From Chryseobacterium gilvum (GTDB lineage Bacteria > Bacteroidota > Bacteroidia > Flavobacteriales > Weeksellaceae), in the NCBI RefSeq assembly GCF_025628965.1, contig NZ_JAOTEN010000002.1, forward strand, positions 558,001 to 622,000: a DNA stretch of 64,000 nt, read 5' to 3'. Shown one piece after another: positions 8,076-16,275 of the stretch. The notes beneath the pieces are model-generated. The model did no database searches and had not been told where the DNA came from. It saw only the letters and a program-made list of their open reading frames with translations. The first letter of the stretch is position 1, and each line of letters starts with the position of its first letter. The translations under genes and the position numbers were made by a program.

Positions 8076-10604
8076 CTAGAAATTAACCTGAAATCCAGCC
8101 TTAATGCCAAACTTTGAAGCGTCCTGCCGGTCAAGATAATTTCCTCTCCAGTTAAAGTCTACTCTGAAGATTCTGATATTCCCGAAACCAATATTCTCAA
8201 TTCCAAAGCCATATTCATAATAAATCTGCTGATCCGGAGCCGAATATTTTAGCCCATCTACATTAATATTTTTAGAAGCGTCACTCAATGTTCCGTAAGC
8301 ACCTCTGATGAAAGCTACCTCACGGAATTTCAGTTTCTTTATTAATGGAATATAAGAAAGAATTTTCCCGTTAAAATGGTGTTCTATGTGAAGTGTGGAG
8401 TATGTATCGGCAACAAATTCATAATAATTAAGCTGTGAAAAAGTATTGGCAACCAAACCGTAAGACTGGTTTCCGGGAATTACATTTTGCAATGCCAGCG
8501 GAACTGTATCAAAGTTTTTTCCTGCTTCAAAATTAAAGAATGTTTTGCCCCAGCTTCCTAAAAGGATGGGTTTGTAAAACATAAACTGCAGTTTATTGTA
8601 ATTGAAATCTGCATTAAATAAGCCTTCGATCCCTCTCGTATATTTTAAAACAATAGTAGGTGCTAAAGTTCCGTGTTCGTAGCGGTCGACTCCGGTTTGT
8701 GAGAATTTTGCGCCCGGTCTTGCAATCAGGCTGATGGTGACATGAGAATCATTTACTGTTTTTCTCAAGTCCCCGTTTCGGTAATACATAAGGTTAAAAC
8801 CTCCAGGATTGGCAGATTTGATGCTCTGCATTGTACCATCAACTCTTACCTGAAAGTTTTTCCACGGTTCTATGGATGTGAAAACGCTGGTTTGGTTCAC
8901 AGAACTCAATGATGCATTTTCTCCTCGGGCAAAAACAGTTGATGAGGCAAAAGAACGGGACATAATGCCGTCTTCCGTTGTGAGTTGTACACCAAGTTGG
9001 GTGATATCCCTTTTGGTTCCTGCACCAATCATAAAACGATTGACCCTGTTAAACATATATCTACCTTCCACACCGTATTTAAACTGCTGATCTTTGAATC
9101 CATACGCATTATAAAACTGAATTCTCCAGGGATCATTCTGTCCGAAATAGGTTCTTGCACCCAATCTGATTCTATCACCTTCTACTTCATTTTTCCCGTA
9201 AATTGAGAAAATAGGACCAATGTCTATACCTTTTGTAATATTGTAATATTGTGATGCGAGTGTTTCATATATCTTTACAATCCGGTTAAATTTGGGAGTC
9301 TGCTGAAGCTTGTCAAGCATTTCATACACGCCCTGTTCTTGTTTTGATAAAGAATCCGGCCTCGCTTTTACCCAAAATGCATCATCTTTGTCTACAAATT
9401 TTGCATCATACTCTTCTTCTCTCCGGTTAAAGACGGATGCTTCAAGAGGTTTATTAAATTCATATTCGGAATAATCCACAGACCTACGCGCAATAATGCT
9501 TTTTGCCGATTTCTTCTTTGAAAACGGGGTAAGCTCAATGGCAGTAATGAATTTTTTAGGAAGAAAAGTCTGATCATCGGGATTATCATATTCCAGCTCT
9601 GTAGAAACCGAGTTGATAAAATTTACGTTGATTTTGCTGGTTGATTTCAATGTCGCTCCTAATACCGCGTAAGAATCGGTATCAATATAAAGATAGCCCT
9701 GAAAAGCCAACACTTCAGTTCTTCTCGGCATATAGCGAATTTTATAAGCCTGTTCTCCTCTTACAGAAATGGTGTCTACCAAGTTATAATCATAAGTACT
9801 GAAACCATCTGTTCCTACCGGGCTCGGAAAGCCGATGTCGAAATAATTTAAGGTGTTGTCATAAATATTAATATCACGGTACAGGTTTTTAGCCGTTACC
9901 GTAATCACCTGATTATCCTGAAATCCTGATGTTTTCTGCGCAACTAAAAGTTTTTTTGTTTTTTTTCCGGGCCTGTTTTCCCCGAAATTTTTATAAAGAG
10001 ATTCATTAAGAAAGATAGGAAGTGCCATTTTTCCGCTTGCGGTAGAATCTGCATACTCAAAAATAAAATCCAGTTTATTAAAGATCTTCCTATTCATAAA
10101 AGTACTGTCAAGATTATTGGCGTCAAACTGAATTTTTTCGTACTCTTTATAAGTGTAGGTATCAAATTTATCCAGGCCATTGTTTCTTTTCCGTTTCCAG
10201 ACTTCCTGCATGATTCTGTATGCGGGGTTTTCTTTTTTATTTTTAAATTTTGTTTTTTCGTTATGAATCACCACCTCTTCAATAGAGCTCACTTTTTCCG
10301 AAGAAAGTTTTACGATGAGATTGTTGCTGGTTTCAGGAGTAATATCTACAGTTTCTAAAGAATAGTTTTTTCTCTGAAATTTTAATTTATAAATTATACT
10401 GTCAGACTGTACACTGAAGTTTCCTGAAGTAGTTCTAAGAACCGGAGTATTGCTGTCGTTGATAAAGATATCAACATTACTGATCTCTTTATTGGTTTTC
10501 TCATCTGTGATTCTTCCTGTAACGGTATTTTGAGCTTGCAGTAAGCCTGTCAGAAGTAATGAAAAATAAAGTAGGCAGTATTTAAAATTATTGGTTAACA
10601 TCAT
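8076..10604 (-). CDS. DUF5686 outer-membrane protein with carboxypeptidase-regulatory-like domain
   Basis: An 842-residue protein. Residues 1-25 are a signal peptide (LLYFSLLLTGLLQAQ). About 26-100 is a carboxypeptidase-regulatory/CNA-B-like beta sandwich (TVTGRITDEKTNKEISNVDIFI). The long remainder, rich in alternating aromatic strands and ending in GIKAGFQVNF, is an outer-membrane beta barrel. This arrangement is the Bacteroidota DUF5686 family, whose role is unknown. It has a transporter-like look but lacks a TonB-receptor plug. It is monocistronic. Confidence 0.85.
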   Translation of the reverse strand: MMLTNNFKYCLLYFSLLLTGLLQAQNTVTGRITDEKTNKEISNVDIFINDSNTPVLRTTSGNFSVQSDSIIYKLKFQRKNYSLETVDITPETSNNLIVKLSSEKVSSIEEVVIHNEKTKFKNKKENPAYRIMQEVWKRKRNNGLDKFDTYTYKEYEKIQFDANNLDSTFMNRKIFNKLDFIFEYADSTASGKMALPIFLNESLYKNFGENRPGKKTKKLLVAQKTSGFQDNQVITVTAKNLYRDINIYDNTLNYFDIGFPSPVGTDGFSTYDYNLVDTISVRGEQAYKIRYMPRRTEVLAFQGYLYIDTDSYAVLGATLKSTSKINVNFINSVSTELEYDNPDDQTFLPKKFITAIELTPFSKKKSAKSIIARRSVDYSEYEFNKPLEASVFNRREEEYDAKFVDKDDAFWVKARPDSLSKQEQGVYEMLDKLQQTPKFNRIVKIYETLASQYYNITKGIDIGPIFSIYGKNEVEGDRIRLGARTYFGQNDPWRIQFYNAYGFKDQQFKYGVEGRYMFNRVNRFMIGAGTKRDITQLGVQLTTEDGIMSRSFASSTVFARGENASLSSVNQTSVFTSIEPWKNFQVRVDGTMQSIKSANPGGFNLMYYRNGDLRKTVNDSHVTISLIARPGAKFSQTGVDRYEHGTLAPTIVLKYTRGIEGLFNADFNYNKLQFMFYKPILLGSWGKTFFNFEAGKNFDTVPLALQNVIPGNQSYGLVANTFSQLNYYEFVADTYSTLHIEHHFNGKILSYIPLIKKLKFREVAFIRGAYGTLSDASKNINVDGLKYSAPDQQIYYEYGFGIENIGFGNIRIFRVDFNWRGNYLDRQDASKFGIKAGFQVNF

Positions 10605-10776
10605 CTGTTTTTTCGAGCATTTAGCTTAAACAAAAAGCGTGCTGCTTATTTTAAAATATTAAGTTTTATAAGGATTCTTTAGAAATGTTTACAAAATTGC
10701 AAATGTAACGAAAATAGTGCTATTAATATTGTGGCAAGAATAACGCTTACTGCCGGAAATCATTAATTAATTAACT

Positions 10777-10804
10777 AAAAAAGACCTACATTTCTGTAAG
10801 TCTT
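10777..10804 (-). terminator. Terminator of the first tRNA-Asn
   Basis: Read leftward, a ten-base stem (AAGACTTACA / TGTAGGTCTT, one G-U pair) with a GAAA loop is followed by six T's, just beyond the tRNA 3' end. Confidence 0.75.
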
Positions 10805-10807
10805 CTG

Positions 10808-10881
10808 CTCCTCCTGCTGGGCTCGAACCAGCGACCCTCTGATTAACAGTCAGATGCTCTAACCAACTGAGCTAAGGAGGA
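10808..10881 (-). tRNA. tRNA-Asn (anticodon GTT)
   Basis: A 74-base cloverleaf on the minus strand. The acceptor stem is TCCTCCT/AGGAGGA with discriminator G. The D-arm is GCTCAGTTGGTTAGAGC, and the anticodon loop CTGTTAA reads GTT. The T-arm loop is TTCGAGC. CCA is not encoded. It is identical to the copy at 11056-11129. Confidence 0.97.
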
Positions 10882-11020
10882 ATATTATTCCCTTTTTGGG
10901 TGGTGCAAATATAATATGAAAAATAATAGTAAGCAAGTTTTTTCTTGTCATTCACAGCGGAATCAGCCTATCAGATTATTTTTCAGGATTTTAAAATTTA
11001 AAAAATGATTGAGTATATAC

Positions 11021-11054
11021 AAAAAGAAAAGAGTTACATTGCTGTAACTCTTTT
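11021..11054 (-). terminator. Terminator of the second tRNA-Asn
   Basis: Leftward, GAGTTAC / GTAACTC pairs around a six-base loop and is followed by TTTTCTTTTT, right after the tRNA 3' end. The duplicated genes therefore end separately. Confidence 0.8.
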
Positions 11055-11055
11055 G

Positions 11056-11129
11056 CTCCTCCTGCTGGGCTCGAACCAGCGACCCTCTGATTAACAGTCA
11101 GATGCTCTAACCAACTGAGCTAAGGAGGA
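11056..11129 (-). tRNA. tRNA-Asn (anticodon GTT), second copy
   Basis: Identical in all 74 positions to the copy at 10808-10881, 174 bases away. Flanks are similar only within a few bases, so the duplication is old or the gene bodies are kept identical by conversion. Confidence 0.97.
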
Positions 11130-11209
11130 ATGTCCTTATTTTTAAGTGGTGCAAATATAGGACTGATATTTAAACCACGCAAGTTTTTTATTTAAATTTT
11201 TCAGACAAA

Positions 11210-12562
11210 TTAAAATTTATTGGTGATAATTTTAAAGATGTCACTTCCGAAAATCAGTAACATTAAGCCTAACAGGAAGATAACTCCTACCATTTGCGCA
11301 TTCTCCAAAACTTTTTGCGGAACAGGTTTCCCTACGATCATTTCATACAAAGTAAAAATAACGTGTCCGCCATCCAATCCGGGAATAGGGATTAGGTTCA
11401 GAAATGCAAGCCAGATGGAAAACATCGCTGTAAAGCTCCAGAAAGCAGGCCAGTTAATGGAAAAACTTCCGTCAGCAGATTGGTCAACCGGCATATTTTT
11501 TACAATAGCAATTGGTCCACCTACGTTTTTATAGCCCTGAATTTTAGAATTAAACATGATTTTGAATTGCTTCACCTGCATGGTCAACGCTTCAATAGTT
11601 CTTTCTAAACCTCTCGGAATAGATTCCCCGAAAGAATAATGCTTATTGGTGACTACTTTAGCCATTCCTTTCTGATCTACAGCTACCCCCAGTTTCCCGT
11701 TTTTGTCTACCGGAACGGAAGCAAGGGTTTGCATTGTTCCGTTTCTTTCTACTTCTACAACAGTTGTTTTACCTTTGTTTTGGCTCAAAATGGTACCGGC
11801 TTCATCAAAAAATGCGGTTTTTTGCCCATTAATAGAGATCACTCTGTCTCCCACAGCCAATCCTGAAGTTTTGGCAGAAGGGGTTACCAAAGAATCAATC
11901 ACCATCGGAATTCTTGGAGTAATGTATAATTTTGCCTCCCGCTGTCTGATCACATCTGCAATTCCTTCATCTTTTACTTTAAAAGAAACTTCTTTCCCGT
12001 CTCTTAAAACGGTAACATTATTACTGAAAAGAATATTGATGGAAGCGTTTTCCAATCTTTCAGCTGGTTTCCCGTCGATGCTTACGATTTTATCGCCGCT
12101 TTGAAAGCCCATTTTCTTTCCTGCTTCGCTGATGCCAATTCCGTTCTGGAATTTATTCAGATCAATATATTGCTCTCCGTTGAACAGAGAAAGACAGCTG
12201 TAAATAATCCAGGCCAGGAAAAAGTTTACTGTAACACCACCCATCATGATAATGAGTCTTTGCCAAGCCGGTTTTGCTCTGAATTCCCAAGGTTGTGCCG
12301 GTTGTTTCAGTTGTTCGGTATCCATGCTTTCATCTACCATTCCGGCGATTTTTACATAGCCTCCAAACGGAAGCCAGCCAATTCCGTATTCCGTTTCACC
12401 AATTTTTTTCTTGGCCACGGAAAACCACGGGTCAAAAAAGAGGTAAAATTTTTCTACTTTGGTTTTAAAATATTTGGCAGGTAAGAAATGCCCAAGCTCG
12501 TGAAGAATGACTAAGATAGATATGCTTAATATAAATTGAAAGATCTTAATTGCTAATTCCAT
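11210..12562 (-). CDS. rseP: RIP metalloprotease RseP (site-2 protease)
   Basis: A 450-residue inner-membrane zinc protease. The HELGH motif (residues 22-26) lies in the first membrane span, two central PDZ domains follow (around 120-290), and the second active-site segment is IPGLDGGHVIF near residue 400. The fold cleaves membrane-embedded anti-sigma factors and signal-peptide remnants. In this window an ECF sigma/anti-sigma pair (40829-41993) is a possible but unproven target. Its terminator-bounded position suggests a single-gene unit. Confidence 0.93.
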   Translation of the reverse strand: MELAIKIFQFILSISILVILHELGHFLPAKYFKTKVEKFYLFFDPWFSVAKKKIGETEYGIGWLPFGGYVKIAGMVDESMDTEQLKQPAQPWEFRAKPAWQRLIIMMGGVTVNFFLAWIIYSCLSLFNGEQYIDLNKFQNGIGISEAGKKMGFQSGDKIVSIDGKPAERLENASINILFSNNVTVLRDGKEVSFKVKDEGIADVIRQREAKLYITPRIPMVIDSLVTPSAKTSGLAVGDRVISINGQKTAFFDEAGTILSQNKGKTTVVEVERNGTMQTLASVPVDKNGKLGVAVDQKGMAKVVTNKHYSFGESIPRGLERTIEALTMQVKQFKIMFNSKIQGYKNVGGPIAIVKNMPVDQSADGSFSINWPAFWSFTAMFSIWLAFLNLIPIPGLDGGHVIFTLYEMIVGKPVPQKVLENAQMVGVIFLLGLMLLIFGSDIFKIITNKF

Positions 12563-12616
12563 TAATTGTTTTTAGATTTAATTTGCAAAGGTAACAATTA
12601 TCAAAACGATGCCAAA

Positions 12617-12645
12617 TAAAAAAGCTCCCCGAAATGAGAAGCTTT
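12617..12645 (-). terminator. Intrinsic terminator
   Basis: Leftward, AAAGCTTCTC pairs with GGGGAGCTTT through two G-U pairs around an ATTTC loop and is followed by T's. It ends the barrel-protein transcript before rseP. Confidence 0.65.
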
Positions 12646-12664
12646 GTCATATATTAGAAATACT

Positions 12665-13105
12665 TTATAAATTAAAGGAAACACCTAAACTTCCATTGTT
12701 GCCAATCTCAGCAAATACCCCCACTTTATCCGTGAAAAAATACCGTGCACCAATGTGAGCGCCTATTCCAACATCTCTTCCGATGACGCCCAAATCAATT
12801 CCTGGATAGATATCTAATTTTGCAGGTAAATCTAAAGCATCATTGAGGTGAAAATTTAATCTTCCGAAAATAAAAACCCGGTTGTCTTTATCATTGTCTT
12901 TGTAGCCGTCAAAATAAGCATTGACACCACCTCCTACAGACAAAAGCTGGTTTAATCCATAATCATAGGTTGCGGTAACGCCGGTTCCGTATCCCCAAGC
13001 GCTTAACCCCAGATTCACTTTCTGATCTCCTTTTCCTGTAAACGCCTGTGCGTGTGCAACTGTTCCGGCTGTCATGAAAATCAGCATTAAAAACAATTTC
13101 TTCAT
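12665..13105 (-). CDS. Small outer-membrane beta-barrel protein (DUF6646-like)
   Basis: A 146-residue protein with a signal peptide (residues 1-19, cleaved after AHA) and about eight amphipathic strands. Aromatic residues end several strands, and the C-terminus is GSLGVSFNL. It looks like a small eight-stranded outer-membrane barrel. I recall DUF6646 for this pattern in Flavobacteriia. No function is known. It diverges from the nitrilase-family gene. Confidence 0.75.
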   Translation of the reverse strand: MKKLFLMLIFMTAGTVAHAQAFTGKGDQKVNLGLSAWGYGTGVTATYDYGLNQLLSVGGGVNAYFDGYKDNDKDNRVFIFGRLNFHLNDALDLPAKLDIYPGIDLGVIGRDVGIGAHIGARYFFTDKVGVFAEIGNNGSLGVSFNL

Positions 13106-13201
13106 AAATTTAATTTTAAATAATTTACTACGACAATGGGCAGCAAAAATAAAACCGAAATCAATTAAAAACTGTAATTTTATATTACTTGAAATGAATT
13201 T

Positions 13202-13954
13202 ATGAAAATCACAGGGCTTAATCTCGATATCATCTGGAAAAACAAAATAAAAAACTTTGAAATAATCACAGATCAGCTTCAGAGTGAAGATGCAGATGTA
13301 TTTCTCTTACCGGAAATGTTTTCTACAGGTTTCTGTATGGATGCTGCTGAAATTTCAGACAAAAACCAGGAATCTTTAGCGTTTTTAAAAAAAATTTCAA
13401 AAGAAAAAAATGCTGCATTCTGTGGAAGCGCTTCTGTAGAGTCTGAAGGAAAGTTCTACAACAGGATGTATTTCGTAAAACCGGATGCTGAAATTACTTT
13501 TTACGATAAGAGACATCTGTTTTCCTTTTCAGGAGAAGATAAAATTTATACTCCGGGAAACGAGAGGGTTATTGTGGAATACCTTGGAATCCGTTTTCTG
13601 TTGCAGGTTTGCTATGATCTTCGTTTTCCTGTATTTGCGAGGAATAATGATGATTACGATGCTGTTTTATATGTTGCCAACTGGCCCGAAAAAAGAGTGG
13701 GTGCATGGGAACATTTGCTGAAAGCCCGTGCCATTGAAAATCTATCGTATGTTTTTGGATTGAACAGAATCGGGACAGACGGAAATGATCTTTTTTATCA
13801 GGAAAGCTCACACTGCTTTTTTGCAGATGGCAAAGAAATTACCGCGAAAAAAGGAAATCTGGTTTCAGCGCAACTGAATATAGAAGAATTAAAGGATTTC
13901 AAAAATCACTTTCAGTTTTTGAATGACCGGGATAATTTTACAATTCAGTTATAA
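13202..13954 (+). CDS. Nitrilase-family amidase (omega-amidase/YafV-like)
   Basis: A 250-residue C-N hydrolase with the full Glu-Lys-Cys triad: E38 in LLPEMFSTGF, K103 in YDKRHLF and C137 in LQVCYDLRFP. The GF and CYDLRFP contexts are those of YafV/Nit2 omega-amidases, which hydrolyse alpha-ketoglutaramate or ketosuccinamate in metabolite repair. Specificity within the superfamily is inferred. It runs convergently into the thioredoxin gene, 13 bases away, with no evident terminator between them. Confidence 0.87.
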   Translation: MKITGLNLDIIWKNKIKNFEIITDQLQSEDADVFLLPEMFSTGFCMDAAEISDKNQESLAFLKKISKEKNAAFCGSASVESEGKFYNRMYFVKPDAEITFYDKRHLFSFSGEDKIYTPGNERVIVEYLGIRFLLQVCYDLRFPVFARNNDDYDAVLYVANWPEKRVGAWEHLLKARAIENLSYVFGLNRIGTDGNDLFYQESSHCFFADGKEITAKKGNLVSAQLNIEELKDFKNHFQFLNDRDNFTIQL

Positions 13955-13967
13955 TTCTAAATTGCAT

Positions 13968-14267
13968 TTACATATATTGTTTTAAAAGCTGAGTTAATCG
14001 GTTTACGTCATGCACGCCGCTTTCTTTGTAAAGCAATTCACCCTTTTTGAAAACCGCCAGTGTCGGAACGCCACGTACCCCGTATTGAGAAGCAATAGCG
14101 GGATATTGATCAACATCTATTTTTACAATTCTGGCCCCTTCTCCTATATTTTCTTTAACGGTCGTTAAAACGGAAGACTGCACTTTGCAGGGTTGACACC
14201 ATGTTGCAAAAAAGTCAATCAAAACCGGTCTTTCGGATTCTATAAGTTCCTGGAATTTTTGTGACAT
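13968..14267 (-). CDS. Thioredoxin family protein
   Basis: A 99-residue single-domain thioredoxin with active site WCQPC (FFATWCQPCKVQ) in place of the usual WCGPC, and the cis-proline loop RGVPTL. There is no signal peptide, so it is cytoplasmic. It lies 11 bases downstream of a rhodanese and is the last gene of a leftward three-gene sulfur operon. There it could reduce the persulfide carried by the rhodanese. Confidence 0.9.
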   Translation of the reverse strand: MSQKFQELIESERPVLIDFFATWCQPCKVQSSVLTTVKENIGEGARIVKIDVDQYPAIASQYGVRGVPTLAVFKKGELLYKESGVHDVNRLTQLLKQYM

Positions 14268-14278
14268 AATGATTAATT

Positions 14279-14650
14279 TTACTGTGTTTTTACATTCTGA
14301 ATGGCCTGTATGTTTTTCAGGCTTGTGCCGTCGTACACTTCAATACCTTTCCTTTTTAAAATTTCTACCGCTTTATCGGCCTGAATGCCTTTGTTGCAGA
14401 ACACCACAACTTTTTTGCCTTTCAGTGATTTCGATTTATTCTGGATTTCAGATAAAGGGATATTGATGGCACCTTCAGCTGTTTCTTTTGCGAATTGCTC
14501 AGGAATTCTAACATCAACTAAAACCGCATTGCCGCTTTTTACCAACTGCTTGATATCTGGTTTTGAATAGTTTTCTTTTGCATCTGCAGCTTTGCAAGCA
14601 TTGACTGAGAAAAATGCTGCAAGAATAATTCCAAAAATAAATGTTTTCAT
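14279..14650 (-). CDS. Secreted single-domain rhodanese
   Basis: A 123-residue protein with an N-terminal signal sequence (FIFGIILAAFFSVNACKA), possibly a lipoprotein through the cysteine in VNAC. It has a complete rhodanese fold with active-site loop CNKGIQA. Its start codon ends 1 base before the stop of the upstream gene, so translation is coupled. It should carry sulfane sulfur outside the cytoplasm, unlike the cytoplasmic enzyme beside it. Confidence 0.88.
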   Translation of the reverse strand: MKTFIFGIILAAFFSVNACKAADAKENYSKPDIKQLVKSGNAVLVDVRIPEQFAKETAEGAINIPLSEIQNKSKSLKGKKVVVFCNKGIQADKAVEILKRKGIEVYDGTSLKNIQAIQNVKTQ

Positions 14651-16060
14651 TTATAGCGTTTTTGACTGACAGACAAAGTCAGAAGTAGATAACTTTTCTG
14701 TTTTTTTGATTCCGTTATATCCGCCTTCTATTTCAGTGAAGTTTCTGATTCCGTGCGAATTAAGGATGCTTGCTGCAATCATGCTTCGGTATCCTCCTGC
14801 GCAGTGTAAGAAAAAATGTTCAGAATCGTCGATTGAAGTTACCCAATCACTTATGGCGTCTAAAGGCCTGTTGTCAGCATTATCAATGTGTTCTGCAATG
14901 TATTCACTCGGCTTTCTCACATCGATTATTTTTGAATTTTCATTAAACTCTGCTGCAAATTCTTCCGGAGAGATTCTTCTGACTTCATCCGTTTCTTTGC
15001 CTGCATTTTCCCAAGCGCTGAAACCACCTTTTAAATAGCCCAAAACATTGTCAAAACCTACTCTGCTTAATCTTGTAATAGCCTCTTCTTCAGAGCCTTC
15101 GTCTGAAACCAGTAATAACGGATGTTTTACATCTACAATAAGACTTCCGACCCATGGCGCAAAATCACCCTTTAAGCCGATATTAATAGCATTCGGAATA
15201 AATCCCTTATAAAATTCTGCGGGGCTTCTGGTGTCTAAAATCAATGCTCCGGTTTCTTCCGCAAAATTCTCGAAATCTTCTGCCGGAATAGGATTCAATC
15301 CTTTATTCATAACGTCATCCAGGCTTTCATATCCGCCTTTATTTAATGCGACATTCATTCCGAAATATTTAGGAGGTGCTGTTAAACCATCCAGAACTTC
15401 TCGGATAAATGATTCTTTATCAGGCTGATTAAGGGCATAATTGGTTTTTTTCTGGTTCCCTAAAATATCTACAGTTTCCTTCTGCATATTTTTTCCACAC
15501 GCCGAGCCGGCTCCATGAGCAGGATATACGGTAATGCTGTCGTCCAAAGGTAAAATTTTGCTGTGAAGGCTTTCATAAAGAATCCCGGCAAGATCTTCCT
15601 GAGTCATATCAGTTGCTTTCTGAGCAAGATCCGGACGTCCTACATCTCCTAAAAATAAAGTGTCTCCTGTAAAAATCGCAGTTTCCACACCATTTTCGTC
15701 GATCAGAAGATAGGTGGTGCTTTCCATTGTATGACCGGGAGTATGCAATGTTTTTATTTTTACATTTCCGATTTCGAAAATCTGGTGGTCTTCCGCTATT
15801 ATTGCTTCGAAATCTGGCTGTGCAGTGGGTCCATAGACAATTGGCGCACCCGTTTTTTTGCTTAAATCTAAATGTCCGGAAACAAAATCTGCATGAAAAT
15901 GGGTCTCAAATATATATTTTAAAGTAACTTGGTCTTTTTCCAGACGATCCAGATAGGGTTTTACTTCTCTCAGAGGATCAATAATGACAGCTTCATTTTC
16001 AGATACTATATAATAAGCACCTTGAGCTAAACATCCGGTATATATTTGTTCAACTTTCAT
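14651..16060 (-). CDS. Metallo-beta-lactamase fold persulfide-dioxygenase-like protein with two rhodanese domains
   Basis: Counted from MKVEQIYTG at 16060 the protein has ~469 residues; the frame extends to 16111 but homology does not. The N-terminal ~240 residues are an ETHE1/BlhA-type MBL domain with THFHADF, HTPGHT and TGDTLFLGDVGRPD, which bind a single iron in persulfide dioxygenases. Two rhodanese domains follow. The first has VSDEGSEE where the catalytic cysteine loop should be and looks inactive. The second keeps it (LHCAGGYRS). The operon with another rhodanese and a thioredoxin points to sulfide/sulfane-sulfur detoxification. Confidence 0.88.
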   Translation of the reverse strand: MKVEQIYTGCLAQGAYYIVSENEAVIIDPLREVKPYLDRLEKDQVTLKYIFETHFHADFVSGHLDLSKKTGAPIVYGPTAQPDFEAIIAEDHQIFEIGNVKIKTLHTPGHTMESTTYLLIDENGVETAIFTGDTLFLGDVGRPDLAQKATDMTQEDLAGILYESLHSKILPLDDSITVYPAHGAGSACGKNMQKETVDILGNQKKTNYALNQPDKESFIREVLDGLTAPPKYFGMNVALNKGGYESLDDVMNKGLNPIPAEDFENFAEETGALILDTRSPAEFYKGFIPNAINIGLKGDFAPWVGSLIVDVKHPLLLVSDEGSEEEAITRLSRVGFDNVLGYLKGGFSAWENAGKETDEVRRISPEEFAAEFNENSKIIDVRKPSEYIAEHIDNADNRPLDAISDWVTSIDDSEHFFLHCAGGYRSMIAASILNSHGIRNFTEIEGGYNGIKKTEKLSTSDFVCQSKTL

Positions 16061-16275
16061 TTCAATATAATAATTACGGTGGTTGTTAATTTTAATATAC
16101 AAAAATCGCATTTATTTTTTTAAATCAAGCGAAATAAAAATATCATTATTGATAGATTAAATCTATAAAGTTAAGGTACGGTACATTCTATCAGGAAGAA
16201 TTAATACTGCTGCTAAAAATTAAGTTCGTTTTGTTACACATGTTTAAATATTTCTATCTTTATAAGTTAAAAAAA

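Noticed and set aside
12101..12484. 127-codon plus-strand ORF
   Set aside because: Antisense shadow of rseP.
14651..16060. Metallo-beta-lactamase resistance gene
   Set aside because: Motifs and rhodanese fusion are those of persulfide-dioxygenase-type enzymes, not lactamases.
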